Shown piece after piece: positions 9,179-18,411 of a DNA stretch of 64,000 nt. The first letter of the stretch is position 1; every line of letters begins with the position of its first letter. A program made the position numbers and the translations under genes. The notes beneath the pieces were generated by a model. That model searched no databases and was not told the DNA's origin. It saw nothing but the letters and a program-made list of their open reading frames with translations. Origin of the DNA: Ruegeria aquimaris (GTDB taxonomy: Bacteria; Pseudomonadota; Alphaproteobacteria; Rhodobacterales; Rhodobacteraceae); contig NZ_JAOWLB010000016.1 of assembly GCF_025751555.1 (NCBI RefSeq), forward strand, positions 50,051-114,050. The letters are read 5' to 3'.

Positions 9179-9220
9179 GCCCGATCCGGGTAACCGGTGC
9201 GGAATGGCCTCTCGGGGCCT

Positions 9221-9267
9221 GTACAAAACGGTCAATCCCCCCTTGGAACCCGGTACAAAACGGTCAA
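9221..9267. repeat. Two perfect 15-base direct repeats
   Basis: GTACAAAACGGTCAA occurs at 9221-9235 and again at 9253-9267, start to start 32 bases apart, in the short gap between the convergent cyclase and TetR genes. The unit is not palindromic. It could be a small duplication, mobile-element debris or a pair of binding sites; the position between two gene ends argues against a promoter role. Confidence 0.75.
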
Positions 9268-9281
9268 AACGCCGGTTTGCT

Positions 9282-9929
9282 TCAGTCCGCGAAGGTGGCC
9301 TTGTGGTCGGGGAAGACCATGCGCAGATGCGCCATGGTCAGGCGCAACCCTTCCTCGATCGAGAAGCTTTCGGGGGTCAGGTACAATTTTTGCCAGAACC
9401 CGTCGGTCAGTGAATCGATGCCGAACGCCGCGTCGCGGGCCTCGGTTTCCGAGGCATTCGGTAACAGTTCGCGGCACAATTCATAGAGCGCCGCACCCCT
9501 CTGGACGTCGAAATCCCGGGCGCTGTCGGCATAGCGCGGGCGGAAACTCGCCTCGCCCCAGAACGAGAACCAGACCGCCAGCGCCTCACGGTTGCAGACC
9601 ACTGGCGAGAAGTCGGCCCGGATCAGCGCCGCCAGCCGCTCCGCCGGGTCGGTCCCGGCTTCGGCCACTGCGTTGCGCCAGGTGTCGGCATAGATCGAAT
9701 ACTGGTACTCCAGCGCTGCGGCCAACAGCATGTCTTTGCTTTTAAAGTAGAAAACCGCGACGCCCTGGGACAGCCCGGCGGCATTCGCAACCGTTGCCAG
9801 CGTGGTGCGGGACAACCCGTTCTCGACAACCGAGCGCAGCGTCGCCTCGATCAGCTGCCTGCGGCGGCGGTCGGCATTGTCCTTGCGTTCCTTGCGCTGC
9901 CGGGGCGGCGGCGGGGCTTTGTCGGTCAT
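9282..9929 (-). CDS. TetR-family regulator, BetI-like
   Basis: 215 aa. The N-terminal helix-turn-helix is clear (TTLATVANAAGLSQG followed by VFYFKSKDMLLAAAL), and the remainder, with AVWFSFWGEA and the FGIDSLTDGFWQ segment, follows the BetI-type ligand domain. BetI itself represses choline-to-betaine genes. This one is divergent from the FAD oxidoreductase operon, and a perfect 14-base palindrome lies 74 bases upstream of its start, so it probably represses both directions and releases on binding an amine substrate. The ATG at 9929 (GGAG upstream) was chosen; ATG at 9959 is also possible. A near copy of the operator element at 22538 suggests a second target. Confidence 0.9.
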   Translation of the reverse strand: MTDKAPPPPRQRKERKDNADRRRRQLIEATLRSVVENGLSRTTLATVANAAGLSQGVAVFYFKSKDMLLAAALEYQYSIYADTWRNAVAEAGTDPAERLAALIRADFSPVVCNREALAVWFSFWGEASFRPRYADSARDFDVQRGAALYELCRELLPNASETEARDAAFGIDSLTDGFWQKLYLTPESFSIEEGLRLTMAHLRMVFPDHKATFAD

Positions 9930-10002
9930 CCTGGCGGCTCCGGGTTTTCCATGACGCATCTCTATCCTGTCCGGTATCGTGAATAAAGTAGTCCAAAATT
10001 TA

Positions 10003-10016
10003 TTTGAGCGCTCAAA
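10003..10016. promoter_or_regulatory. TetR/BetI-type operator palindrome
   Basis: TTTGAGCGCTCAAA is a perfect 14-base palindrome between the divergent TetR gene and FAD oxidoreductase gene. Read on the minus strand, the surrounding 30 bases (9991-10020) match 22534-22563 at 25 positions, including an AT-rich AAATAAATTTT flank that may be part of the promoter. TetR proteins bind such palindromes, so this is the likely autoregulatory site. Confidence 0.75.
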
Positions 10017-10073
10017 AAACTTTACGAACCCCGGACGCCGAGGTATTCCTTGATCAGCAAAAGGGAGCACGCG

Positions 10074-11711
10074 ATGGGGCGTCACGACCGATATGATGCG
10101 ATAATCGCCGGGGCGGGCCACAATGGCCTGACCACGGCCTGCTATCTGGCCAAGGCCGGGCTCAAGGTTCTGGTGGTCGAGAAGAACGACTGGATCGGCG
10201 GCGCCGCCGTCAGCCGCTCGCTGCATCCCGGCTGGACCTATTCGAACTGTTCCTATGTCTGTTCTCTGTTGCGGCGCGAGATCGTGCGCGACCTTGAATT
10301 GCCGCGCTTCGGGCTTCAGGTCATCCCTTACGAGGGTGGCGCGACCTTTACCTCCGATGGCGACTATTTCGCCTATTATTCTGATCACGACGCCCTGCGG
10401 CGCGAGATCGCCCGGCACGAGCCGCGCGATGTCGATGCCTATGACCGGTTCAGCCAGACGGTGATGCGGCAATGCCGGTTCATCCGGCCGTTCCTGCTGC
10501 GCACGGCGCCCGATCCGGTGCGGATGCGTCCGCGCGATATCTCTGAACTGGCTTATCTGGTGCGCAAGGTGCACGGGCTGGGCGCGCGCGAGATCGGCGA
10601 GACGCTGCGGTTCTGGACCATGTCCATCGGCGATTTCCTGGACGAGCATTTCGAGAATGACCTGATCAAGGCGCATCTGGCTGGCTCGGGGATCATCGGA
10701 ACCGGGCTGGGCGTCTATTCGCCCGGGTCTGCCTATGTGCTCTTGCATCATTATATGGGGGATGTGGACGGAACCATCGGTGCCTGGGGGTTTGCCCGGG
10801 GTGGCATGGGGTCGATCAGCCGCGCGCTGGGACTGGCGTTTGAAGAGGCGGGCGGCACCATCGTGACCGGCTCTGGGATCGACAAGTTCCTGACCAGGGG
10901 CGGCAAGGTGACCGGCGTCGCGCTGGAAAACGGCGATACTTACGAGGCGCCTGTTGTGGCCTCGAACATGGATGTCAAACGGACCTTCCTGAAGCACACC
11001 GACCGCGACGATCTGCCGGGCGATTTCCTGCGCGCGGTCGAGCGGTTCAAGATCCGCGGTTCGTCGGGCAAGCTGAACATCGCGCTGGATCGCCTGCCCG
11101 AGTTTCCGGCCGCACCCGCCGGGGCGCCATTCCTGCGCGGTGACATGCACTGCTCGACCTCGCTGGCCGAGCTTGAGCGCGCTTATGACGACTGGAAGGA
11201 CGGCCGCTGGTCGCAAAGCCCCTATTTCGACATGCTGATCCCCAGCCAGATCGACCCGACCATGGCGCCGCCGGGCAGCCATATGATGACCGTCTTTGTA
11301 CAATACGCGCCCTATGATCTTGAAGTCGACGGCGTGCGCGACGCCGCCAACTGGACCGAGGAGCGTCGCCGCGCCTTTGCCGATTGCGTGTTGGACAAGA
11401 TGTCAGCTGCCTGTCCGGATATCAAAGAGCGTGTGCAGCACGTGGAAATCCGTTCGCCGCTGGAACTTGAGACCGAGGTCGGGTTGACCGAGGGCAATAT
11501 CTTTCAGGGTGAGCTGACCTTTGACCAGTTGCTCTTCAATCGACCGGTGCCGGGTTATGCCGACTATCGCTCGCCGATCCGGGGCCTCTATCTGGTGGGT
11601 TCGTCCGCGCATCCCGGCGGTGGGGTCATGGCCGCACCCGGGGCGAATGCGGCGCGCGAAATCCTGATCGACCTGGGCCGCCGCAGCGGGCTGCCGGCCG
11701 AGGCCGCGTGA
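10074..11711 (+). CDS. FAD-dependent oxidoreductase, phytoene-dehydrogenase-like (first of a pair)
   Basis: 545 aa. It opens with the dinucleotide-binding motif IIAGAGHNGLTTACYLA, followed by an acidic strand end (VVEKNDWIGG), and ends with the family's second FAD contact, GLYLVGSSAHPGGGV. The fold is that of the phytoene dehydrogenase/amine oxidase superfamily. In this setting it may oxidise an amine or a pathway intermediate; the substrate cannot be read. The ATG at 10074 has GGGAGC upstream and was preferred to a TTG 24 bases earlier. It is the first gene of a plus-strand operon that runs through the paralogous oxidoreductase, the GcvT-like protein and the aminotransferase, and is probably under control of the operator at 10003. 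Confidence 0.88.
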   Translation: MGRHDRYDAIIAGAGHNGLTTACYLAKAGLKVLVVEKNDWIGGAAVSRSLHPGWTYSNCSYVCSLLRREIVRDLELPRFGLQVIPYEGGATFTSDGDYFAYYSDHDALRREIARHEPRDVDAYDRFSQTVMRQCRFIRPFLLRTAPDPVRMRPRDISELAYLVRKVHGLGAREIGETLRFWTMSIGDFLDEHFENDLIKAHLAGSGIIGTGLGVYSPGSAYVLLHHYMGDVDGTIGAWGFARGGMGSISRALGLAFEEAGGTIVTGSGIDKFLTRGGKVTGVALENGDTYEAPVVASNMDVKRTFLKHTDRDDLPGDFLRAVERFKIRGSSGKLNIALDRLPEFPAAPAGAPFLRGDMHCSTSLAELERAYDDWKDGRWSQSPYFDMLIPSQIDPTMAPPGSHMMTVFVQYAPYDLEVDGVRDAANWTEERRRAFADCVLDKMSAACPDIKERVQHVEIRSPLELETEVGLTEGNIFQGELTFDQLLFNRPVPGYADYRSPIRGLYLVGSSAHPGGGVMAAPGANAAREILIDLGRRSGLPAEAA

Positions 11712-11722
11712 GGAGACGGGCG

Positions 11723-13261
11723 ATGGAACAGTTCGATGCGATCGTGATCGGGGCGGGGCACAATGGCCTGACGGCGGCTGCGGTTCTGGCGGGCAAGGGC
11801 AAAAGGGTCCTTGTTCTGGAGCGTAGCACGTCACTGGGCGGCATGATGGCGACAGGAACGCTGAATGGAGTTCAGCTGCCCCGTCTGGCCCATCTTCTTT
11901 ACAACCTGAATCCGGTCGTGGTCAGGGATCTGGGTCTGAAACTGGACGCAAAACCTGTGCCTACAGTTGCCTTGTCCGAGGATGGTCGGCATGTGGTGAT
12001 GGATGGAGCCGAGGTCCGGTTCGCCGATGGCACGGCACATCCCGATGCTGCGGCCTTTGTGACCTTGTACCAAAGGCTTGTGCGGTTTGGGACCTTGCTG
12101 GGCCAGCTTGCACAGGCAGCGCCGCCGGACCTGTCCGGGTCGCTGAGTCTGGCGCAGGCGGGAGAACTGGGCGCGCTGGCGCGTCTTGGTTTGCGGCTGC
12201 GCCTGATGGGCAAGGCCGAGATGCGCGAATTCCTGCGGATCGTCCTGTCCAACGCGCAGGACCTTATTCTCGACGAATTGGCTGACGGGCCGCTGGCCGG
12301 TGCGCTGGCAGCGGATGCGGTGCGCGGGGCCTGGGCGGGGCCGTCGGCGCCGGGCACGGTGTTTTCGCTGATCTACCGTTTGGCGCAGGGCGGTGGCGCT
12401 GCCCTGCCTTCGGGCGGGATGGATGCGGTTGTGTCCGCCTTTGTCAAGGCGGCAGAGGCCCGGGGCGCTACGATCCGGACCGGGGCCGCAGTCCAGCGGA
12501 TCGTCGTCGAAGGTGATCGGGTCACGGGCGTCGAACTGGCCGACGGCTCACGGGTATCGTCGGCGATGGTGCTGTCTACTGCGGGTGCGGCGCAAAGCAT
12601 GATGCTGGCCGGGCACGGCAGCTATGATATCGAGGCCGTCCGCAGGTTGCGCAACTTCCGCACCAAGGGCACGGCTGCCAAGGTGAACCTAGTTCTGAGT
12701 GGTGCGCCCAAGTTCAGCGGCCTTTCACGTGAACAGGCATCCGGGCGACTGTTGATTGCACGGTCTGTCCGGGCGGTCGAGAGGGCCTTCAACCCGGTAA
12801 AATATGGCGAAGCTTCCAAAGCACCGGTCATTGAGGCGGTGGTGCCGACGCTGACCGTGCCTGATGCGTCCGGTAAACACGTGGTCTCGGCGGTTGTTCA
12901 ATATGTCCCCTATGCCCCCGACGGTGGCTGGACCGACACCGCGCGCCAGACGGTGATCGACCAAGTCGTCGCCGCACTGGATCGGTTCGCGCCGGGACTG
13001 GCCGCTATGGTCACGGCCAGCGAATTGCTGACACCTGCCGATATTGAGTCTGAGACCGGTGCGCCGGGTGGGCATTGGCATCATGGCGAGATGAGTTTCG
13101 ATCAGCTCCTGTCGGTGCGCCCAGCGAATGGCCTGGCCCATTATGGCTTCGGTCCGGCGGGACTGTACCTTGCCGGGGCGGCGGCGCATCCGGGTGGCGA
13201 TGTCACGGGCGCACCGGGCCGGAACGCCGCGCTGAAGGCATTGAAGGAGATGGCGGCATGA
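11723..13261 (+). CDS. FAD-dependent oxidoreductase, phytoene-dehydrogenase-like (second of a pair)
   Basis: 512 aa, paralogous to the preceding protein and 11 bases downstream of it. It has the FAD motif VIGAGHNGLTAAAVLAG, a short ERSTSLGG strand end, and the C-terminal GLYLAGAAAHPGGDV contact. The ATG at 11723 has AGGAGA upstream; a GTG at 11708 overlaps the previous stop and is less likely. The tandem pair implies two subunits of one enzyme or two successive oxidations. Its stop overlaps the next start (ATGA). Confidence 0.88.
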   Translation: MEQFDAIVIGAGHNGLTAAAVLAGKGKRVLVLERSTSLGGMMATGTLNGVQLPRLAHLLYNLNPVVVRDLGLKLDAKPVPTVALSEDGRHVVMDGAEVRFADGTAHPDAAAFVTLYQRLVRFGTLLGQLAQAAPPDLSGSLSLAQAGELGALARLGLRLRLMGKAEMREFLRIVLSNAQDLILDELADGPLAGALAADAVRGAWAGPSAPGTVFSLIYRLAQGGGAALPSGGMDAVVSAFVKAAEARGATIRTGAAVQRIVVEGDRVTGVELADGSRVSSAMVLSTAGAAQSMMLAGHGSYDIEAVRRLRNFRTKGTAAKVNLVLSGAPKFSGLSREQASGRLLIARSVRAVERAFNPVKYGEASKAPVIEAVVPTLTVPDASGKHVVSAVVQYVPYAPDGGWTDTARQTVIDQVVAALDRFAPGLAAMVTASELLTPADIESETGAPGGHWHHGEMSFDQLLSVRPANGLAHYGFGPAGLYLAGAAAHPGGDVTGAPGRNAALKALKEMAA

Positions 13262-14457
13262 AGGATACGCGCCACGATCTGCCCCCGGAGCATGTCCCGC
13301 TGGGCCTGATCCCGACGCCGTTCCAACCACGGCTGGAACCGTTGAGCCGGACCAAGGACTGGATGAACTGGGCGGGCTACATCTCGCCCGCCGTACTGGA
13401 CACGATGGAGTTCGAGTATTTCGCGATCCGCAACCAGGCGACGCTGTTCGATATCTCGCCCATGCACAAATACCGCGTCTCCGGCCCCGAGGCACTGGGG
13501 ATGTTGAACCGGCTTGTCACCCGAGATGTGCGGAAACTGGCACCGGGGCGCGTTGCCTATGTGATGTGGTGCGACGAGGATGGCATGGTGATCGACGATG
13601 GAACATTGTTCCGGCTGTCGGAAACCGAGTTCCGCCTGTGCTGCCAGGAACCGCAGTTCTCATGGTTGCTGGATGCGGCCTGGGGCTATGATGTCCGGGT
13701 CGAGGACGAGTCGCACAGTGTTGCGGGCCTGTCATTGCAGGGGCCGACCTCGGCGTCTGTCTTGCTTGAGGCCGGTTTCGAGATCGACCATCTCCGCCCG
13801 TTTGATCTGGCCGAGGCCGAGCCGGGGTTGTTGATCTCGCGTACCGGGTTTACCGGCGATCTTGGATATGAGCTGTGGATCTCGCCGGACCATGCATTGG
13901 CGCTGTGGGATCGGCTGTGGGATGCGGGGCAGACCTGGGGCATTCGCGCCATTGGCTATCATGCGCTGAACATGGCCCGGATCGAAGCCGGGTTCATTGC
14001 CGCCGGTGTCGAATTCCAGCCGATCCATCACACCTTGCGGCTGCATCGCGGACGAACGCCCGTGGAACTGGGTTTTGCCTGGCTGGTCGATTTCGACAAG
14101 GGGCATTTCAACGGTCGCCGCGCGCTGGTGGCCCAGGCTGAACGCGGGCCGCGCTCGATGATCGTCAAGCTTGATATCGGCGGGTTCAAACCGGCCGCCG
14201 ACGCGCTGATCTATTACCGAAAGAAACGCGAAGTCGGGCATATCACTTCGGCCATGTGGTCGCCGACGCTCAAGCGCAATATCGCGCTGGCCGAGGTCCG
14301 CGCGCCCTTTGGTCCCGACAGAACCAAAGACCTCTGGGTCGAAATCTATCTCAATCAGGAAGGCGTCTGGCAGCGCCGCATGGCGCGCGCGACCGTCTTG
14401 TCGCAGCCGTTCTTCCGCAACCCCCGCGCCCGGGCGACGCCGCCGGCCGCATTTTGA
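13258..14457 (+). CDS. GcvT-like aminomethyltransferase (folate-dependent demethylase type)
   Basis: 399 aa. The fold is that of glycine-cleavage T protein and related demethylases such as DMSP demethylase and the C-terminal half of sarcosine/dimethylglycine dehydrogenase: FDISPMHKYRVSGPEA, SLQGPTSASVL, SRTGFTGDLGYELWI and ALNMARIEAGF are recognisable. Such proteins transfer a one-carbon unit from a substrate to tetrahydrofolate. No lipoyl H protein or P protein is nearby, so glycine cleavage is unlikely; it more probably disposes of methyl or methylene groups removed in this amine pathway. The start overlaps the preceding stop. Confidence 0.85.
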   Translation: MKDTRHDLPPEHVPLGLIPTPFQPRLEPLSRTKDWMNWAGYISPAVLDTMEFEYFAIRNQATLFDISPMHKYRVSGPEALGMLNRLVTRDVRKLAPGRVAYVMWCDEDGMVIDDGTLFRLSETEFRLCCQEPQFSWLLDAAWGYDVRVEDESHSVAGLSLQGPTSASVLLEAGFEIDHLRPFDLAEAEPGLLISRTGFTGDLGYELWISPDHALALWDRLWDAGQTWGIRAIGYHALNMARIEAGFIAAGVEFQPIHHTLRLHRGRTPVELGFAWLVDFDKGHFNGRRALVAQAERGPRSMIVKLDIGGFKPAADALIYYRKKREVGHITSAMWSPTLKRNIALAEVRAPFGPDRTKDLWVEIYLNQEGVWQRRMARATVLSQPFFRNPRARATPPAAF

Positions 14458-14477
14458 AGAAGCAAGAAGAGCAAATC

Positions 14478-15872
14478 ATGTCTGGAGCTCATTTGAAACC
14501 CATCAGTAACAGCCCTTCGGTCGAGGAGTTGCACGAGTGGGACCGCCTGCACAACCTCAAACCATGGTCGATGATGAACACATGGCGCGAGGAAGAGGGG
14601 CAGATCATCGACCGGGGTGATGGCATCTATATGTGGGACAGCCACGGCCGCCGGATGATCGACGGCCCGGGTGGCATGTGGTGTGTGCAGATCGGCCATG
14701 GACGGCAGGAAATGGCGGATGCCATCGCTGATCAGGTGATGAAACTCGCCTATTCCTCTCCTTTCTCGACGGGAACCGAGCCAGCGGCGATCCTGGCGCG
14801 CAAGCTGGCCGAATTCGCGCCGGGTGATCTGAACACCGTGTTTTTTACCACCGGTGGGTCGACGGCCGTTGATACGGCGCTGCGCGCGATGCATTTCCTG
14901 AACAACCGGCGTGGCATGCCGGACAAGAAGATCGTGATCTCGCGCGAACGCGCCTATCACGGATCGACCTATCTGTCGGCGACGGTATCGGGAAAGGAGC
15001 GCAATCGCACCCGTTTCGACAAGGAAAACCGGCTGGTGCATTTCCTGCCCGATGTCGATCCGTATCACCGCCCCGAGGGCATGAGCGTCGAGACGTTCTG
15101 TGACCAGAAGGTCGATGATCTGGAACAGGCGATCCTGGAACTTGGCCCGGAAAACGTGGGCGCCTTCATCGCGGAACCGATCCTGTGTTCCGGCGGCGTG
15201 ATCGTGCCGCCACCGGGGTATCACAAGCGCACGCTGGAGGTCTGCCGCAAGCATGACGTGCTATACATCTCGGACGAGGTGGTGACCGGTTTCGGGCGGC
15301 TGGGGCACTGGTTCGCCTCGGAACCCGTGTTTGACATCGTGCCCGACATGATCACCTGCGCAAAAGGGCTGACCTCGGGCTACCTGCCGCTAGGTGCCTG
15401 CATCATTTCAGACCGGATCATGGAGCAGATGACCGGACCCGAGGAGGTGCTGTTCTCGAACGGGTATACCTATTCGGCGCATCCGGTCAGCTGCGCCGCC
15501 GCGTTGAAGAACATCGAGATCATGGAGCGCGAGGACATCCTGGGCCATGTGCGCGAGGTCACGCCCTATTTCCAGGAGCGACTGCGCAGTTTCGAGAAGT
15601 TCCCGATCGTGGGTGACCTGCGCGGGATGGGGCTGTTGGGATGCATCGAGGGCAAGGTGACCGAGGGCCGGGCTTCGTTGGCCGCAGACAGCGATTTCGG
15701 CACCCGGCTGGATATGATCTGTGAAGAGAATGGTCTGTTGCTGCGTCCGCTGCTCAACATGGCTGTTTTCTCACCGCCATTGATCATCTCGAAGCCCCAG
15801 ATCGACACCATGTTCGACATCATCGAGGGCGCCTTGGAACAGGTTTCACGCGAAATGGGGATTGATGGCTGA
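14478..15872 (+). CDS. Class III aminotransferase (PLP-dependent)
   Basis: 464 aa. The PLP lysine lies in the segment ITCAKGLTSGYLPLGA, the pyridine-binding Asp in ISDEVVTGFGRLG, and the phosphate-binding region in FFTTGGSTAVDTALR. It is of the omega-amino acid/diamine type (SpuC or taurine-pyruvate aminotransferase relatives), converting a terminal amine to an aldehyde with pyruvate or another acceptor. The gene follows the GcvT-like gene by 20 bases, in the same operon. The amine cannot be specified from sequence, but a polyamine-type transporter binding protein follows. Confidence 0.88.
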   Translation: MSGAHLKPISNSPSVEELHEWDRLHNLKPWSMMNTWREEEGQIIDRGDGIYMWDSHGRRMIDGPGGMWCVQIGHGRQEMADAIADQVMKLAYSSPFSTGTEPAAILARKLAEFAPGDLNTVFFTTGGSTAVDTALRAMHFLNNRRGMPDKKIVISRERAYHGSTYLSATVSGKERNRTRFDKENRLVHFLPDVDPYHRPEGMSVETFCDQKVDDLEQAILELGPENVGAFIAEPILCSGGVIVPPPGYHKRTLEVCRKHDVLYISDEVVTGFGRLGHWFASEPVFDIVPDMITCAKGLTSGYLPLGACIISDRIMEQMTGPEEVLFSNGYTYSAHPVSCAAALKNIEIMEREDILGHVREVTPYFQERLRSFEKFPIVGDLRGMGLLGCIEGKVTEGRASLAADSDFGTRLDMICEENGLLLRPLLNMAVFSPPLIISKPQIDTMFDIIEGALEQVSREMGIDG

Positions 15873-15930
15873 CCGCTTCGGATTTCGTTGTTTTTCCGGC
15901 TGCGCAAAACGCTTGTCGGGGCGTGGCACA

Positions 15931-15948
15931 GCCCCGTTTAATCGGGGC
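15931..15948 (+). other. Stable hairpin between the aminotransferase and binding-protein genes
   Basis: GCCCCG-TTTAAT-CGGGGC is a perfect 6-bp stem with a 6-base loop, without a T-tract. It may be an RNA processing or stability element that lets the binding protein be expressed at a different level from upstream genes; a simple terminator is unlikely. Confidence 0.5.
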
Positions 15949-16033
15949 GGCGACCCCTGGCATTCGATTCGGGGGATATTCGAACGAGGCCGTAGAGAAG
16001 AGAATCCAAAGAACCAAAACAGGGAGAAAACTG

Positions 16034-17089
16034 ATGAAACACCTCAGAAATGCGTTGCTGGTTTCGGCCAGTATGGTGGCAAGCGCCGCTTTTGCCGGAG
16101 ACCCCGAACTGGTCGTGTTCGACTGGGCAGGGTATGAAGATCCCGAGTTCTATGTGAACTTCACCGAGAAGCACGGTGACGCTCCGACCTTTGCCTTCTT
16201 TTCGGACGAGGAAGAAGCCTTTCAGAAACTGCGGGCGGGGTTCAAGGCGGATGCGGCGCATCCCTGTTCCCAGTCGGTACCAAAATGGATGGACGCTGGA
16301 TTGCTGGCCCCCATCGACCCTTCGAAGATCACGGAATGGGACAACCTGGAACCCGGCTTCCGGGACATCAAGGCATATTGGAAGGACGGTAAGCCCTATT
16401 TCGTTCCGGTCGATTGGGGCAACACCGCAATGACCTATAACACGGAGCTTCTCAAACCCGAGGATGTGCAATCGTTGAAAGCCTTTGCCGATCCCAAACA
16501 TGCGGGCCGCGTGTCCATCGGCGACAGCGTCGACGATGCCTACGCCCTCGCATTTTTGGCAACCGGTGTGAACGACTGGACCAACGTCACCGACGCACAG
16601 ATTGACGCCGCATCGGATTTTCTGCGTCAGGTTCACCAGAACCTGCGGGCCTATTGGACCAGCGGATCGGAACTGGCGCAGATGATGCAGAGCGGTGAGG
16701 TCTACCTTGCCTGGGCCTGGAACGAGACCTTTGCGACCATGAGCGCCGAGGGCCACCCGATCGCGATGAAGCGGGACACAGACGAAGGGTCGTCGAGCTG
16801 GGTTTGTGGATATTCGAAACTGGCCGATGCGCCGGGCAGCGACGACAAGTTCTATGACTTCGTGAACGCCTGGCTGGCGCCGCGGACGGCCGACTATATC
16901 GTGTCGGCCTGGGGTTACGGACATTCCAATGCCAAAGCGATGGACAAGATGAATGTCGAAGATCTGGCCGCTGTCGGCCTGGAAACCTCGGACAATCTGC
17001 GGGCCGGTACGCTGTGGCAGGCACCTACAAGCCCGGAAGTGCGGGAACGTCTGATCGCCGATTTCGAGAAAATCAAAGCCGGCTTCTGA
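16034..17089 (+). CDS. Periplasmic polyamine-type ABC transporter substrate-binding protein
   Basis: 351 aa with a signal peptide (LLVSASMVASAAFA, cleavage before GDPEL) and the PotD/PotF-like body: VVFDWAGYEDPEFY at the start, FYDFVNAWL and an ETSDNL segment near the end. It captures the substrate in the periplasm for the permeases and ATPase encoded on the opposite strand at 18412-21217. The start at 16034 follows a GGGAG site at 7 bases. A 160-base leader with a hairpin separates it from the aminotransferase. PotD relatives bind polyamines, but many marine members bind other cationic or zwitterionic amines. Confidence 0.9.
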   Translation: MKHLRNALLVSASMVASAAFAGDPELVVFDWAGYEDPEFYVNFTEKHGDAPTFAFFSDEEEAFQKLRAGFKADAAHPCSQSVPKWMDAGLLAPIDPSKITEWDNLEPGFRDIKAYWKDGKPYFVPVDWGNTAMTYNTELLKPEDVQSLKAFADPKHAGRVSIGDSVDDAYALAFLATGVNDWTNVTDAQIDAASDFLRQVHQNLRAYWTSGSELAQMMQSGEVYLAWAWNETFATMSAEGHPIAMKRDTDEGSSSWVCGYSKLADAPGSDDKFYDFVNAWLAPRTADYIVSAWGYGHSNAKAMDKMNVEDLAAVGLETSDNLRAGTLWQAPTSPEVRERLIADFEKIKAGF

Positions 17090-17107
17090 CCTTTCCAAAC
17101 TGAAAAG

Positions 17108-17140
17108 AGGCCGCCCGGACAGGTTTCGGGCGGCCTTTGT
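17108..17140. terminator. Bidirectional rho-independent terminator
   Basis: AGGCCGCCCG (17108-17117) pairs perfectly with CGGGCGGCCT (17127-17136) around a 9-base loop and is followed by TTTGT on the plus strand; the minus-strand reading is followed by CTCTTTTC. It separates the convergent binding-protein and Rieske genes and can serve both. Confidence 0.9.
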
Positions 17141-18367
17141 TCATGCAATCGTGCGAAGGTAGGTTTCAACAAACCACTGGGTGTAGCTTTCCATCGGGGC
17201 AAAGGGGCCGGGTTCGTAGAACCGCGAATTCACCCCTTCCTGGTTCTTTTCGATGATCAGTTTGTCGCTTTCGGTGGTCACATCCCAGAGCCAGGTCAGG
17301 CGGGCCTTGTCATAGTCGCGACCCTCGATTGCGTCCTCGTGGACCAGCCAGATGATCTCCTGGATCGAGTTGTCCTTGTCCACGGGAATGAAACGGTAAA
17401 GGATCGCGTGATCGGCATAGACCAGCATCGGGTTCAGGATACCGACATAGATGTCGGATGCCGCGTCATCCCACCCGGTGAGATCGCCCAGCAAGGGCGC
17501 CAGCGGCTTGCCGTCTTCACTGCCGGTTTGGTACCCGTCGAACAGGGCGTAACGGCGATAGTAAGTGTCTATCGACCCTTGGGGCTTGTTCGGGCCGGTC
17601 GCGTCGAGCAGATCGGCCGGAGCGCCGGTTTCCGCCGCTCTTGCGCCGACCTCGGCATTCAGGGGCGCGTGCAAACGGTCGGGCAGATGGATCACGTGGC
17701 TGCGCGAGAACTCGGGATGGGCCGATGTGCAGTGGTAGCATTCGTTGTAATTCTCGACGAGCAGCTTCCAGTTGGCGGCCACCGGATAAGAGGCTCTTGC
17801 GGCGATCCTGGTTCTGGCCAGGCCAAAGGGCGCGATCATCGGTTCCAGCAAGGTCCGGGCGGTCGAGAAATCCTCGGGCGTATCCGACAGCGACACGTAA
17901 ATGAGCCCGTGGAACACTTCGACCGAGAACCGTTTCAGCCCCAGATCAGCCTTGTTGGTCTCGGCTCCCATCAGGCGGGCGGAAAACAGGCTGCCATCCA
18001 GGTTGTAGACCCAGGCGTGATAGGGGCAGGAAAACCGGCTGACATTGCCACGGGGTTCCAGGCAGACGCGTGACCCACGGTGCCGACACACGTTTGCAAG
18101 GGCGTGAAACGCGCCTTCGCGGTCGCGGACGACGATCACGCTCTCGCCCAGAAGATCGAACAACAGATAGTCGCCCGGATCCGGCAATTCGCTGATGTGC
18201 CCGGCAAGATGCCATTCCCGCAAAAAGACACGTTCGACATCACGCTGGAACACGGCATCAGAGGTATAGAACGGTTGTTCCAGTGCGTAGCCGGGCCTGT
18301 ATGCCGCGATCAGAGCGGTGACCTCGTCCTGCCACGGAGTAAGATGCAGTGTGGGTTTTCCAGTCAT
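17141..18367 (-). CDS. Rieske non-heme iron oxygenase, quaternary-amine type (first of three)
   Basis: 408 aa. The Rieske [2Fe-2S] ligands are C94, H96, C114 and H117 (CRHRGSRV and CPYHAWVY). The mononuclear iron segment NYNECYHCTSAH gives H212 and H217, with Glu209 at the position that is Asp in most Rieske oxygenases. That segment and Glu are shared with glycine betaine, choline and carnitine oxygenases, which oxidise quaternary or N-methyl amines and release aldehyde. The ATG is preceded by a full AGGAGG. It is the last gene of a minus-strand run from 22513 that also encodes the ABC permeases and ATPase. No reductase partner is encoded nearby. Confidence 0.9.
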   Translation of the reverse strand: MTGKPTLHLTPWQDEVTALIAAYRPGYALEQPFYTSDAVFQRDVERVFLREWHLAGHISELPDPGDYLLFDLLGESVIVVRDREGAFHALANVCRHRGSRVCLEPRGNVSRFSCPYHAWVYNLDGSLFSARLMGAETNKADLGLKRFSVEVFHGLIYVSLSDTPEDFSTARTLLEPMIAPFGLARTRIAARASYPVAANWKLLVENYNECYHCTSAHPEFSRSHVIHLPDRLHAPLNAEVGARAAETGAPADLLDATGPNKPQGSIDTYYRRYALFDGYQTGSEDGKPLAPLLGDLTGWDDAASDIYVGILNPMLVYADHAILYRFIPVDKDNSIQEIIWLVHEDAIEGRDYDKARLTWLWDVTTESDKLIIEKNQEGVNSRFYEPGPFAPMESYTQWFVETYLRTIA

Positions 18368-18411
18368 GCTGAACCTCCTTTGTAGCGGAACGTTGGAAAT
18401 CTGTCGTCGTG

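Noticed and set aside
9930..11303. N-terminal extension of the TetR protein across the FAD oxidoreductase
   Set aside because: It would read through the divergent promoter and the opposite gene; the family start is at 9929 or 9959.
15931..15948. Riboswitch or attenuator before the binding-protein gene
   Set aside because: Only a single simple hairpin is visible; no conserved aptamer or alternative pairing was recognised.
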